From: PALSA-911 sp963743035
GTDB lineage: Bacteria; Pseudomonadota; Alphaproteobacteria; Acetobacterales; Acetobacteraceae
Length of the DNA: 64,000 nucleotides
Direction of reading: 5' to 3'
Assembly: GCA_963743035.1 (NCBI GenBank)
Contig: CAVUOB010000014.1
Location: 1 to 64,000 of the forward strand
Positions 54,451 through 63,926 of the stretch are shown here, one piece after another. The notes under the pieces are model-generated. The model was not told the DNA's origin, ran no database searches, and worked only from the letters and a program-made list of their open reading frames with translations. Within the stretch, counting starts at the first letter, position 1. Every line of letters starts with the position of its first letter. Both the position numbers and the translations under genes were made by a program.

Positions 54451-55389
54451 ATGATCGATACCACGATTCTGCTGCAGATCCTGTGGACCGGCATCGCCAT
54501 GTCGTCCTACTTCGTGCTGCTGACGATCGCCTTCGCGCTGACGCTGAAGGTGGAGAAGCTGTGGAACTTCGCCCAGGCCGGGCTGATGGGCATCGCTTTC
54601 TTCACCATGTTCTTCACCGTGAACAGGCTGGCATGGCCCGCCTGGGCCGGGCTCGGCACCGGCCTGCTGGTGACCGTGGCCGCCGCCGTGGCGCTGGAGG
54701 CCGGCGCGATCTCGGTGCTGCGGGGGCGCAATTCCGGCGGGCTGACGTTCTTCATCTTCACGCTGGTATTCTCCCAGTTCGCCGCCTACGTGCTGACCTT
54801 CCTGTTCGGCACCGAGCCGGAGACGATCTTCCCGAGCGTCATGTCCCCGGTGCGCATCCTCGGCGGCATCGCGGTCAGCGACTGGGACATCCAGGCGGTG
54901 GCGACAACCATCCTGCTGTCGGCGGCGCTGTGGAGCTTCCTGCGTTTCACCCGCGACGGTCAGTTCATGATCGCGGTGGCCGACAACGCAAAGCTGGCGG
55001 AGATCTACGGCATCTCGGCGAAGCGAGCCTATGTGCTGTCCGGCGCGATCGCGGCGGTATTCCTGACCGTGGGGATCTTTCTCTATGGCACCCGCGCCGG
55101 CGTGACGCCGGACGTGCCGCTGGTGCTGGTGCTGACCTCGGTGATCGGCACCCTGCTCGGCGGGCTCGGCCGGGTGTTCGCCGCCGGGGCGGCGGCGGTG
55201 TTCCTCGGTCTGCTGCAAAGCTTCTCCATCCTGGCGATCCCGTCGAAATGGCAGGCGATGCTGCTGTACGGCGTGCTGTTCGGCGCGCTGATCCTGTTCC
55301 CGCGCGGCATCCCCGGCTGGCGGCTGCGCCGCGTGCAGGCACCTGCCGCCGCGCCGCCGGTCGCGGCCCCCAGCACCGCGAAAGGCTGA
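54451..55389 (+). CDS. livH: Branched-chain amino acid ABC transporter permease LivH
   Basis: 312 residues, about eight helices. LKVEKLWNFAQAGLMGIAFF is the LivH/LivM entry motif (NFAQAG), and the cytoplasmic loop DNAKLAEIYGISAKRAYVLS is the site that contacts the ATPase. It starts 25 bases after the binding protein. Confidence 0.9.
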   Translation: MIDTTILLQILWTGIAMSSYFVLLTIAFALTLKVEKLWNFAQAGLMGIAFFTMFFTVNRLAWPAWAGLGTGLLVTVAAAVALEAGAISVLRGRNSGGLTFFIFTLVFSQFAAYVLTFLFGTEPETIFPSVMSPVRILGGIAVSDWDIQAVATTILLSAALWSFLRFTRDGQFMIAVADNAKLAEIYGISAKRAYVLSGAIAAVFLTVGIFLYGTRAGVTPDVPLVLVLTSVIGTLLGGLGRVFAAGAAAVFLGLLQSFSILAIPSKWQAMLLYGVLFGALILFPRGIPGWRLRRVQAPAAAPPVAAPSTAKG

Positions 55390-55395
55390 TCACGC

Positions 55396-56262
55396 ATGGA
55401 ATATCTCGCCGGAACGGTGATCCTGATCGCCTTGTTCATCATGCTCGCCTCCAGCTACAACCTGATCATCGGCTATGGCGGACTGAACACGGTCGCGCAT
55501 CCGATCTTCTTCGCGCTCGGCGCCTATACCTCGGCGCTGCTCGGCATCCATGCCGGGCTGCCGATGGTGGTGTGCATCCTGGCCGGCATCGCCGCCGCGG
55601 TGCTGGCGTCGGTGGTTCTGGCGGTCACCACCTTGCGCATATCCGGCGACTACCTGCTGATCGCCAGCCTGGGCTTCCAGCTCGGCCTGCTGCAGCTGAT
55701 CAACAACCTGGAGTTCACCGGCGGCCCGGCCGGACTGTCGGCGATCCCGAACACCTTCGTCGGCCCCGGCCGGGGCACGATCTACGTGGCGATCTGCGTC
55801 CTCGCGGCGGCGGCCACGGTGTGGGCGATCTGGCGCACGATGCACGGCCCGTTCGGCCGCGCCGTGCGGGCGATGCGCGATGACGAACTGGCCTGCGCGG
55901 CGCTGGGCCGCGGGCTGATCTCCATCAAGATCCTGATCTTCGCGCTCGGCTGCGGCGCCGCCGGTCTCGCCGGCGGGCTTTATGCCTATTACTTCCAGTA
56001 TATCAGCCCCGAGCAGTTCCAGGTGGCGCAGTCGGCGCAGATCCTCACCATGGTGGTGCTGGGCGGCATCGGCACGACGATGGGCCCGATCGTCGGCGCG
56101 CTGGTGCTGGTGGCGCTGCCGCAGGCGATCAATTTCCTGCAGCTGCCGAACTCGATGGTCGGCACCGTTCAGGGCCTGATCTTCACCGTGCTGGTGATCC
56201 TGTTCCTGTTCCTCCGCCCGGGCGGGCTGGTGGGGCATGCTGGCCAGGGGGCGGCGCATTGA
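55396..56262 (+). CDS. livM: Branched-chain amino acid ABC transporter permease LivM
   Basis: 288 residues, about eight helices. YNLIIGYGGLNTVAHPIFFA, VTTLRISGDYLLIASLGFQL, the ATPase-contact loop MRDDELACAALGRGLISIKI and MVVLGGIGTTMGPIVGALVL are all family features. Starts 6 bases after livH; the stop overlaps the livG start. Confidence 0.9.
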   Translation: MEYLAGTVILIALFIMLASSYNLIIGYGGLNTVAHPIFFALGAYTSALLGIHAGLPMVVCILAGIAAAVLASVVLAVTTLRISGDYLLIASLGFQLGLLQLINNLEFTGGPAGLSAIPNTFVGPGRGTIYVAICVLAAAATVWAIWRTMHGPFGRAVRAMRDDELACAALGRGLISIKILIFALGCGAAGLAGGLYAYYFQYISPEQFQVAQSAQILTMVVLGGIGTTMGPIVGALVLVALPQAINFLQLPNSMVGTVQGLIFTVLVILFLFLRPGGLVGHAGQGAAH

Positions 56263-57032
56263 TGGAACCGGTGCTGCGGATCCAGGATCTCTGCAAGGCG
56301 TTCGGCGGCATCGTCGTCGCCGACCACGTGGACCTCGCCATCGCGCCGGGCGAGATCCTCGGCCTGATCGGGCCGAACGGTGCGGGCAAGACCTCGCTGT
56401 TCAACCTGATCTCCGGCGTGGTGGAGCCCGATTCCGGCCAGATCCGGCTGCAGGGCCGCGACATCGCCGGGCTGTCGCTGCATCTGCGCGCGCGTGCGGG
56501 AGTGGCGCGGACCTGGCAGCACATGCGGCTGTTCCGCACCATGACGGTGCTGGAGAACCTGCTGATGGGCCCGCGCGACTATCCCGGGGAATCGCTGTTC
56601 GGCAGCGTGCTCGGGCTGGGCCGGGTGCGCCGGGCGGAGGCCGAGGCCCGCGACCAGGCGCTCGGCATCCTCGAGCGCATGGGTCTGGCGCAGACCGCGG
56701 AGTCCATCGTCGTCGATCTGCCGTTCGGCCAGCAGAAGCTGATCGGCCTCGCCCGCGCGCTGATGAATGACGGGCGGCTGCTGCTGCTGGACGAACCGAT
56801 GGCCGGGGTCGAGGGATCGAACTACGAGACCATGCAGCGCGTGGTGCACGACGAGGCCGCCGCCGGGCGCGCGGTCTGCGTGGTGGAGCACAATGTCGGC
56901 TTCATCAAGGATCTGTGCACGACGGCGGTGTTCATGGCCCAAGGCAGGATCCTGCAGCGCGGCACGGTGGACGAGCTCACGCATTCGCGCGAGCTGACGG
57001 AGCTCTATTTCGGCACGGCGGAGGAAACCTGA
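56262..57032 (+). CDS. livG: Branched-chain amino acid ABC transporter ATP-binding protein LivG
   Basis: 256 residues. Walker A LIGPNGAGKTSLFNLI, signature reduced to LPFGQQKLIGLARAL (SxGQ form common in LivG), Walker B LLLLDEPMAGVEG, and the switch His in VCVVEHNV. Start taken at ATG 56262 overlapping the livM stop (TGATG). Confidence 0.9.
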   Translation: MEPVLRIQDLCKAFGGIVVADHVDLAIAPGEILGLIGPNGAGKTSLFNLISGVVEPDSGQIRLQGRDIAGLSLHLRARAGVARTWQHMRLFRTMTVLENLLMGPRDYPGESLFGSVLGLGRVRRAEAEARDQALGILERMGLAQTAESIVVDLPFGQQKLIGLARALMNDGRLLLLDEPMAGVEGSNYETMQRVVHDEAAAGRAVCVVEHNVGFIKDLCTTAVFMAQGRILQRGTVDELTHSRELTELYFGTAEET

Positions 57033-57715
57033 TGCTGGAATTCCGCAATCTCAGCGCCCGCTTCGCCGGCTTCCGAGCGCTGCACGACATCTCGTTCTCG
57101 GTCGCGCCCAGGGAGATGGTGGCGGTGTTCGGCCATAACGGCGCCGGCAAGACGACGCTGCTGCGCTGCGGCATGGGCGACGTGACCGATACCGACGGCT
57201 CGGTGCGCTACAACGGCTCGCCCGTGGTGCCGGGCGCGGTCTATCGCAATGCGCGGCTCGGCATCGGCTTCGTGCCGCAGGGCCACAACGTGTTCCGCGA
57301 CCTCAGCGTGGAGCGGAACCTGGCGATCGCCGGGCTGCTGCACGATCCCGCCTTCATCACCGAGGTCTACCGGCTGTTCCCGATCCTGCGCGAACGCCGG
57401 CCGCAGCTCGCCGGCTCGCTGTCGGGCGGGCAGCAGCAGATGCTGGCCATGGGCATGGCGATGATGACGCAGCCAAGTATTTTGCTGCTCGACGAACCCA
57501 CCACGGGGCTGGCGCCGGTGATCGTGCAGGGGATGTTCCGCAGCCTGCTGGAGATCAACCGCACCACCGGGGCGGCGATCGTCATGGTGGAGCAGAACGT
57601 CGCCGCCACGCTGAAGCTGGTGCAGCGCGCGATCGTGCTGAAGACCGGACGGCTGATCTTCGACGGCCGCGCGGCGGAACTGGCCGCGCATGAGGATCTC
57701 TGGAGCTGGTTCTGA
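57032..57715 (+). CDS. livF: Branched-chain amino acid ABC transporter ATP-binding protein LivF
   Basis: 227 residues. Walker A VFGHNGAGKTTLLRC, GIGFVPQGHNVFRDLSVERN (Q-loop), signature LSGGQQQMLAMGMAMM, Walker B ILLLDEPTTGLAP and VMVEQNV. The ATG at 57032 overlaps the livG stop by one base (TGATG). Slightly short compared with the usual 233-240. Confidence 0.92.
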   Translation: MLEFRNLSARFAGFRALHDISFSVAPREMVAVFGHNGAGKTTLLRCGMGDVTDTDGSVRYNGSPVVPGAVYRNARLGIGFVPQGHNVFRDLSVERNLAIAGLLHDPAFITEVYRLFPILRERRPQLAGSLSGGQQQMLAMGMAMMTQPSILLLDEPTTGLAPVIVQGMFRSLLEINRTTGAAIVMVEQNVAATLKLVQRAIVLKTGRLIFDGRAAELAAHEDLWSWF

Positions 57716-57740
57716 GCCGCGCCTGCAAAGGAACCGTATC

Positions 57741-58547
57741 ATGCGCATCTGGCATCAGAGTTTTACGGTTTTGCAGGACCTGCCCGCCTATGCCGAGGCG
57801 ATGAAATCGCACCTGGCCCGCACCCTGCGCCCGGATACCGAGGTGGTGTTCCACGGCCAAGTCGAGGGGACCTATCCCGGCAACTACCCCGGCGACGATA
57901 TCGGCTACGGCTTCCTCTATATGATGCACGGGCTGCAATGGGTGGAAGCGGGACGCACCGCCGAGCGGGACGGGTTCGACGCCTATGCGATGTGCACCAT
58001 GCCGAACCCGATGCTGCGCGAAATCCGCTCGGTGCTGGACATTCCGGTGATCGGCTTCGGCGAGACCTGCTTTCACCTGGCAACCATGTTCGGCCAGCGC
58101 TTCGGCCTGATGCTGTTCATCGACCGCATGATGCCGCTCTACGCCGAGCAGATCCGCGCCTACGGCTTCGCCGAGAAATGCGGCTCCATCCGGCCATCCG
58201 GCCTCACGTTCAATGAAATGCTGGCCGGCTACACCGATCCGGCGCCGCTGATCGACAAATTCACCGAGGCCGCCAGGCGGATGATCCGCGAGGACGGGGT
58301 GGACGTGATCATTCCCGGCGAGGTGCCGCTGAACGTATTGCTCGCGATCAACGGCGTGAACCGGGTGGACGACGTGCCGGTGCTGGACGGCCTGACGGCG
58401 ACGATGAAGATGGCGGAGATGATGGTGGATCTGCGGCGCGCCACCGGCATCGCCCATAGCCGCCATGGCTGGTTCAACGGCGTGAAATCCAGGGAACGCG
58501 TGGCCGAGGTGGCGGCCTTTTACGGACTGGACCGGCTGAAGTTCTGA
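57741..58547 (+). CDS. Aspartate/glutamate/hydantoin racemase family protein lacking the second Cys
   Basis: 268 residues, Asp/Glu/hydantoin racemase fold. The first catalytic Cys is in YAMCTMPNPMLREI, and PVIGFGETCFHLATMFGQRF matches the middle of hydantoin racemases. Where these enzymes have the second Cys (LGCAG), this protein has VIIPGEVPLNVLL, so a two-base racemization is unlikely as drawn; another isomerase, lyase or decarboxylase reaction is possible. It follows livF by 25 bases and probably acts on the transported compound. Confidence 0.72.
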   Translation: MRIWHQSFTVLQDLPAYAEAMKSHLARTLRPDTEVVFHGQVEGTYPGNYPGDDIGYGFLYMMHGLQWVEAGRTAERDGFDAYAMCTMPNPMLREIRSVLDIPVIGFGETCFHLATMFGQRFGLMLFIDRMMPLYAEQIRAYGFAEKCGSIRPSGLTFNEMLAGYTDPAPLIDKFTEAARRMIREDGVDVIIPGEVPLNVLLAINGVNRVDDVPVLDGLTATMKMAEMMVDLRRATGIAHSRHGWFNGVKSRERVAEVAAFYGLDRLKF

Positions 58548-58550
58548 CCG

Positions 58551-58567
58551 CGGGGGAGCCGCCCCCG
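58551..58567. terminator. Short GC hairpin after the liv-racemase operon
   Basis: CGGGGG-agccg-CCCCCG starts 3 bases after the racemase stop. No T-run follows. It resembles the outermost stem of the composite palindromic elements. Confidence 0.45.
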
Positions 58568-58714
58568 ACCCATGCAAAGAAGTGGCCGGCCCGGCGGGTT
58601 CGGCTGTATCGTGCCGCGCATGATGGACCCTGTCTGCCACTCGCACCGCCGGCGCGTCGGCGCGTCCCAGGCCATCCCGACCGCCGATGCCGGCACCGGC
58701 GCGGACGTGCCGGC

Positions 58715-59503
58715 GTGAGCCTGCTCAGCTCCGTGAACCCGCTCTATTCGCTGTCCGGCTTCCTGGTGGGGCTGCTGGTCGGGCAGACCGGCGTCGGCGG
58801 CGGGTCGCTGATGACGCCGCTGCTGGTGCTGCTGTTCCACATCCACCCGGCGACCGCCGTCGGCACCGATCTGCTCTATGCCTGCCTGACCAAGAGCGTC
58901 GGCACGCTGGTGCATGGGCTGAACCGGACGGTGGACTGGCGGGTCACCGGACGCCTCGCCTGCGGCAGCGTCCCGGCGACGGCGCTGACGGTCGCCGTCA
59001 TTTCCCGGTTCGACCTGACCTCGGCCGAGGCCAGCCGGAACATCTCCGCCGTCCTCGGCGTGGTGCTGCTGCTGACCGCGGTGTCGCTGGTGTTCCGTGC
59101 GCACGTCATCGTGTTCGCCGGGCGGTTGGCGCCGCATCTCCCGCCGCGCCGGACGGCTCTGCTGACGGTGGCGACCGGCGTCGTGCTCGGGGTGCTGGTC
59201 ACCCTGTCCTCGATCGGCGCAGGGGCGCTCGGCGTCACCGCGCTGCTGCTGCTCTATCCGCGCCTGCCAACGGCCAGGATCGTCGGCTCCGACATCGCGC
59301 ATGCCGTGCCGCTGACCCTGATCGCGGGCATGGGGCATCTGATGCTGGGTTCGGTGGACGGGCCGCTGCTGGTCTCGCTGCTGCTCGGCTCGGTGCCGGG
59401 CATCATCCTGGGCAGCTATCTGTCCCTGCGGATGCCGGACGCGGTGCTGCGCATGCTGCTGGCGGCGGTGCTCACGTTGGTGGGTGCGCGGCTGGTCTTC
59501 TAG
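58715..59503 (+). CDS. TSUP/TauE-SafE family permease
   Basis: 262 residues, about eight helices in two halves. The inverted-repeat motifs are GLLVGQTGVGGGSLMTPLLV near the N-terminus and VTLSSIGAGALGVTALLLLY in the second half. Start is GTG at 58715 (MSLLSSVNPLYSLSGFLVGL); no ATG fits. Family members export or import sulfur-containing anions such as sulfite or sulfoacetate; the substrate here is unknown. Confidence 0.85.
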   Translation: MSLLSSVNPLYSLSGFLVGLLVGQTGVGGGSLMTPLLVLLFHIHPATAVGTDLLYACLTKSVGTLVHGLNRTVDWRVTGRLACGSVPATALTVAVISRFDLTSAEASRNISAVLGVVLLLTAVSLVFRAHVIVFAGRLAPHLPPRRTALLTVATGVVLGVLVTLSSIGAGALGVTALLLLYPRLPTARIVGSDIAHAVPLTLIAGMGHLMLGSVDGPLLVSLLLGSVPGIILGSYLSLRMPDAVLRMLLAAVLTLVGARLVF

Positions 59504-59539
59504 CTGCCGCCCAGGAAGATCGGGCGCCGCCCGAACCCG

Positions 59540-59624
59540 CCAGGGGCCGAGCCCCTGGACCTCATCTATTGGTAAAGGGTTTCCAAAGGGCGACTGCCCT
59601 TTGGTGGGTCCGGGCAAAGCCCGG
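59540..59624. terminator. Palindromic half-module between convergent genes
   Basis: CCAGGGGC-cga-GCCCCTGG (59540-59558), CCAAAGGGC-gact-GCCCTTTGG (59583-59604) and CCGGGC-aaa-GCCCGG (59610-59624) fill the gap between the TSUP and nadE stops. The second and third stems match the copy at 8490-8534 almost base for base. Likely a bidirectional terminator. Confidence 0.65.
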
Positions 59625-59663
59625 GCTTGCTTGCTTCCAGCTGCCCTCGGCACCCCGTCAGCG

Positions 59664-61709
59664 TCAGGCTTCCGGCACGTTCCGGGCCAGCTCCGCCAGC
59701 CAGGCGGCGGCGTTGCCGTCGGACGGCGCGCGCCAGTCGCCGCGCGGCGACAGCGCACCGCCGGCCGACACTTTCGGCCCGTTCGGCAGTGCCGAGCGCT
59801 TGAACTGGCTGAACGCGAAGAAGCGGCGCAGAAACACCTCCAGCCAGTGGCGAATTTCCGCCAGGGTGAATTCGCCGCGACGATCCTCGGGAAAATGCGG
59901 CGGCCAGGCGCCCGACGCGACATCCGACCAGGCACGCCAGGCCAGGAAGGCGACCTTCGAAGGCCGGAACCCATAACGCAGCGTATAGAATAAATTGAAG
60001 TCCTGCAGCGCGTAGGGGCCGACCTTGGCCTCCGTGCTCTGCGGCGCCTCCCCGTCCCCGGCCGGCACCAGCTCCGGCGAGATCTCGGTGGCCAGGATCG
60101 CGGTCAGCGTCTCGCCCACCTCTTCGCCGAACTGCCCGGTGCGGACCACCCAGCGGATCAGATGCTGGATCAGCGTCTTCGGCACGCCGGCATTGACGTT
60201 GTAATGCGACATGTGGTCGCCGACGCCATAGGTGCACCAGCCCAGCGCCAGCTCCGACAGATCGCCGGTGCCGAGCACGATGGCGTCGTGCTGGTTGGCC
60301 AGGCGGAACAGGTAATCCGTGCGCAGCCCGGCCTGCACGTTCTCGAACGTGATGTCATAGGCCGGCTCGCCGCGCGCGAACGGATGCTCCATGTCGCCCA
60401 GCATCTGCCGCGCGGCGGGGCGGATATCGAGCTCGCGCGCGGTGGTGCCCAGGCTTTGCATGAGCCGCCAGGCATTGCCCTTGGTATGCTCGCTGGTGGC
60501 GAAGCCCGGCAGGGTGAAGGCAAGGATGTTCGCCCGTGGCAGGCCGAGCAAATCCATCGCGTTGGCCGCGACGATCAGCGCATGGGTCGAATCGAGGCCG
60601 CCGGAGATGCCGATCACCACCCGCTTGACGCCGATGGCGCGCAGCCGCTGCACCAGGCCGGCGACCTGGATGTTGTAGCCCTCGTAGCAATCCTGCTCGA
60701 GCCGGGCCGGATCGGACGGCACAAAGGGGAAGCGCTCGACCCGGCGCAGCAGGCCGAGATCCGTCTCGTGCGGCGGATCGAGCCGGAAGGCGATGCGGCG
60801 GAACGCGTCGGTGCGGGCGGCATGGGTGCGGCGGTTGTCGTCGAACGTGCCCATGCGCATGCGTTCCTGGCGCAGCAGGTCGAGGTCGATATCGGCCACC
60901 ACCTTTTGCGCATCGGCGGGGAAACGTTCCGCCTCGGCCAGCTCGGCGCCGTTTTCGAAGATCATCACCTGGCCGTCCCAGGCGACGTCCGTGGTGCTCT
61001 CCCCGGTGCCGGCGGCGGCGTAGACATAGGCGGCCAGGCAGCGGGCAGAGGCGGACTGCGCCAGCAGCCGGCGGCTTTCGGCGCGCCCGATGGTGATCGG
61101 GCTGCCCGAGAGATTGGCCAGCACCGTGGCGCCGGCCAAAGCGGCCTCGGCGCTGGGCGGGATCGGCACCCAGAAATCCTCGCAGATCTCCACATGCAGG
61201 ACAAAACCGGAAAAATCCTCGGCGGCGAACAGCAGATCGTTGCCGATGGGCGCGGTGGCGCCGGCAACGGTGATCTCGCCGCGCAGCACATCGCCGGCGG
61301 CAATCTGCCGGCGCTCGTAGAATTCCCGGTAGGTCGGCAAATAGGATTTCGGCACCACGCCCAGCAGGCGGCCACGATGGATGACCAGCGCCGTGTTGTA
61401 GACCCGCCCGGCATGGCGCAGCGGCGCGCCGATCACCAGCACCGGGGCCAGGCCAGCGGAGCCGGCCAGCACCGTGGCGATCGCCTGCTCCGCCGCATCC
61501 AGCAGCGTGTCCTGCAGCAGCAGGTCCTCGATGGAATAGCCGGACAGCGTCAGCTCGGGGAAAACCGCCAGCGCCACGCCAGCGGCGTCGCAGTCGCGCG
61601 CCATGGCGAGCACCGCTTCGGCATTGCGCGCGGGATCGGCGAGATGCGTTCGCGTGGTGCAGGCGGCGACGCGGGCGAAGCCATGGTCGTAGAGCGATCG
61701 GAAGTTCAT
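59664..61709 (-). CDS. nadE: Glutamine-dependent NAD+ synthetase
   Basis: Last step of NAD synthesis. 681 residues. The N-terminal nitrilase-type glutaminase (about 1-300) has its catalytic triad in VFPELTLSGYSIED (Glu), VPKSYLPTYREFYE (Lys) and HVEICEDFWVPIPP (Cys); the C-terminal synthetase has the P-loop VIGISGGLDSTHALIV and GTGDLSELALGWCTYGVGDH. Length and both domains are normal; no frameshift over 2 kb. Confidence 0.97.
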   Translation of the reverse strand: MNFRSLYDHGFARVAACTTRTHLADPARNAEAVLAMARDCDAAGVALAVFPELTLSGYSIEDLLLQDTLLDAAEQAIATVLAGSAGLAPVLVIGAPLRHAGRVYNTALVIHRGRLLGVVPKSYLPTYREFYERRQIAAGDVLRGEITVAGATAPIGNDLLFAAEDFSGFVLHVEICEDFWVPIPPSAEAALAGATVLANLSGSPITIGRAESRRLLAQSASARCLAAYVYAAAGTGESTTDVAWDGQVMIFENGAELAEAERFPADAQKVVADIDLDLLRQERMRMGTFDDNRRTHAARTDAFRRIAFRLDPPHETDLGLLRRVERFPFVPSDPARLEQDCYEGYNIQVAGLVQRLRAIGVKRVVIGISGGLDSTHALIVAANAMDLLGLPRANILAFTLPGFATSEHTKGNAWRLMQSLGTTARELDIRPAARQMLGDMEHPFARGEPAYDITFENVQAGLRTDYLFRLANQHDAIVLGTGDLSELALGWCTYGVGDHMSHYNVNAGVPKTLIQHLIRWVVRTGQFGEEVGETLTAILATEISPELVPAGDGEAPQSTEAKVGPYALQDFNLFYTLRYGFRPSKVAFLAWRAWSDVASGAWPPHFPEDRRGEFTLAEIRHWLEVFLRRFFAFSQFKRSALPNGPKVSAGGALSPRGDWRAPSDGNAAAWLAELARNVPEA

Positions 61710-61733
61710 GGCGTGAATGTGGCCTGCCCGGCG

Positions 61734-61765
61734 CCGCTGGGGAAGAGCCCCGCTGGGGAAGAGCC
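61734..61765. repeat. 16-bp perfect tandem duplication upstream of nadE
   Basis: CCGCTGGGGAAGAGCC occurs twice in direct succession, 25 bases before the nadE start on the minus strand and just after the enoyl-CoA hydratase stop. Confidence 0.85.
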
Positions 61766-61784
61766 TCGCCCCCCGCCTGCCCCG

Positions 61785-62586
61785 TTACTCGCCGGTGAAG
61801 GTGGGACGGCGCTTTTCCAGGAAGGCCTGCGCGGCCTCGCGATGGTCGGCGGTGGTGTGCGCCAGCGCCTGCATGGTGGCGGACATTTCCAGCAGCGTGT
61901 CGAGCCGCGTGTGGCGGCCTTCCATCAGCAGGCGCTTGGCCATGCGCACGGCATGCGGCGGATTGGCGGCGATGCGGGTGGCGAGCTTGCGCGCCTCGGC
62001 CATCAGCTCGGCGTCGGGCACGACGCGCGACACCAGGCCGCAGGCCAGGGCTTCCTGCGCGTCCAGCATGTCGCCGGTGAAGGCCATCTCGCAGGCCTTG
62101 GAGTAGCCGACCACGCGCGGCAGCAGCCAGGCGCCGCCGTCGCCGGGCACGATGCCGACCTTGACGAAGCTTTCGGCGAAGCGGGCGCTCTCCGCGGCGA
62201 TGCGCAGGTCGCACATGGTGGTGAGGTCGAGCCCGGCGCCGATCGCGGCGCCGTTGACGGCGGCGATCATCGGCACGTCCAGCCGCTCGAACGCCATCGG
62301 AATGCGCTGGATGCCGAATTTGTAGTATTTCGGCGTCAGCACCGGCGCCTTGGCGCGGCGCTCGGCTTCCTCGTGCATGCGCTTGACGTTGCCGCCGGAG
62401 CTGAACGCGCTGCCGGCGCCGGTGAGGATGCCGACGCGCACGGAGCCGTCGGCGTTCATCCGGTCCAGGGTACTCGACGATGGCGTCCACCACGTCGGTA
62501 TCGGTCAGCGGGTTGCGCGATTCCGGCATGTTCAGCGTGATCGTCACGATCGCGCCATCCTGTGCGTACAGCACCTTGTCCGTCAT
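61785..62586 (-). CDS. Enoyl-CoA hydratase/isomerase family protein, one +1 frameshift near 62468
   Basis: Crotonase-fold enzyme of 266 residues. MTDKVLYAQDGAIVTITLNM opens it; after VVDAIVEYL one extra C in a C-run (62466-62470) breaks the frame, which resumes MNADGSVRVGILTG. Oxyanion-hole stretches are GSAFSSGGNVKRMHEEAERR and NGAAIGAGLDLTTMCDLRIA, followed by VPGDGGAWLLPRVVGYSKAC. Same strand as, and 44 bases after, the acyl-CoA dehydrogenase. The break is probably a sequence error. Confidence 0.87.
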
Positions 62587-62630
62587 GGTCGTCTCCTGGA
62601 GAAGTCTTTTGAAGGGGAGAAAAGCGGTTC

Positions 62631-63786
62631 TTACCGGAGCCCGAGGCCGCGGGCGATGATGCCGCGCAGGATCTCCCGCGTGCCGCCGCGCAGGCTGAAG
62701 GACGGCGCATGCATCATCACGTAGGACAGCACGGCGAGGTAGCTGCGGGTCGATTCGGCCTCCGGTTCGGCCTCGATCAGCAGCCGGGCGATCTCGGGGA
62801 TCTCCTGTTCCAGCACGGCGCCGAGGTCTTTCACCAGCGCGGCCTGGGTGGCCGGATTGCCGCCGGCCTGCAGCATGCCGGCGACCGAGCGCGACAGGCG
62901 GCGCAGGGTCATCATATGCGCGGACAGCCGGCCGATCGCGATCTCCGCCTGCGGAGTGGGGTTCGGCGCCGAGCGCGCGGATGAGCTCGACCACCAGGGT
63001 GAAGGAGGACAGGAAGCGCTCCGGTCCACTGCGCTCCAGCGCCAGCTCGCTGGTGACCTGGTTCCAGCCGTCGCCTTCGCGGCCGAGCAGCGCCGATTGC
63101 GGCAGGAAGGTATCGCTGAACACCACCTCGTTGAAATGATGCTCGCCGGTATGGGCGTAGATCGGGCTGATCTTGATGTTCGGCGTGTTGCGCAGATCCA
63201 CCACGAACTGGCTGACGCCGCCGTGCCGGTCCGCGGCATCGGGCGCGCCGGTGCGGCAGAACAGGATCATGTAGTGCGACTTGTGCGCGAACGAGGTCCA
63301 GACCTTGGTGCCGTTCACCAGATAGCCGCCCTGCACGGCCGAGGCGCGGGTGCGCACGGAGGCGAGGTCGGAGCCGGTATCGGGCTCGCTCATGCCGATG
63401 CAGAAGAACGCCTCGCCGGCGGCGATCTTCGGCAGGATCTCGCGCTTCTGCTCCTCGGTGCCCTTGCGGAAGATCAGCGGGCCGGACTGGCGGTCGGCGA
63501 TCCAATGGGCGGAGACCGGCGCGCCGGCGGCCAGCATCTCCTCCAGCACCACGTAGCGTTCCAGCGCGCTGCGCTCATGCCCGCCATATTGCTTCGACCA
63601 GGACATGCCGATCCAGCCGCGCTCGCCCATCTTGCGGGAGAATTCCGGGGAATGGCCGTTCCAGCTTTCGGCCCGTTCCCGCGGGCTGTAGCGCGGCATC
63701 TCCGCGGCCAGGAAGTCGCGGATCTCCGCCCGCAATGCCTCGGCTTCAGGCGAAGGGGGCGGTGGTGCAAAGGTGAAGGCGTTCAT
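62631..63786 (-). CDS. Acyl-CoA dehydrogenase, one +1 frameshift near 62960
   Basis: FAD enzyme of about 384 residues. MNAFTFAPPPPSPEAEALRA, then WSKQYGGHERSALERYVVLE, FFCIGMSEPDTGSDLASVRT, NGTKVWTSFAHKSHYMILFC and GWNQVTSELALERSGPERFL; one extra C near 62958-62963 shifts the frame after IRALGAE, which resumes PTPQAEIAIGRL and ends HAPSFSLRGGTREILRGIIA. GGAGG stands 8 bases before the ATG at 63786. Catalytic Glu position near the C-terminus is not clear, as in many of the short 'acad' relatives. Probably cotranscribed with the hydratase and divergent from the CoA transferase. Confidence 0.87.
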
Positions 63787-63869
63787 GTCTGGCAATCCTC
63801 CCGGCAGGCGGGCGGAGCATACCAGCCGGAATCACGCCGGCAACCGCTTGTGCGCATTTCCAATTCTGT

Positions 63870-63893
63870 GCAGTTCGGGGCGCAGTTCGGGGC
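63870..63893. repeat. 12-bp perfect tandem duplication
   Basis: GCAGTTCGGGGC occurs twice in direct succession in the divergent gap between the acyl-CoA dehydrogenase and the CoA transferase. Confidence 0.7.
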
Positions 63894-63926
63894 CGGGACG
63901 AACTGGCGCCCCATCGGAGGAACGCA

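Noticed and set aside
43625..58547. A hydantoin-utilisation cluster from the M20 amidase and the racemase-family gene
   Set aside because: The two genes are 13 kb apart, in different orientations and with unrelated neighbours, and no hydantoinase gene is present.
58687..59976. Long + strand frame overlapping the TSUP permease and nadE 3' end
   Set aside because: It runs through the palindromic module and the end of nadE, is Arg/Pro-rich, and lacks any domain; the TSUP frame has proper helices.
60162..62540. Long + strand frame opposite nadE and the enoyl-CoA hydratase
   Set aside because: Antisense shadow; nadE has full catalytic motifs on the minus strand.
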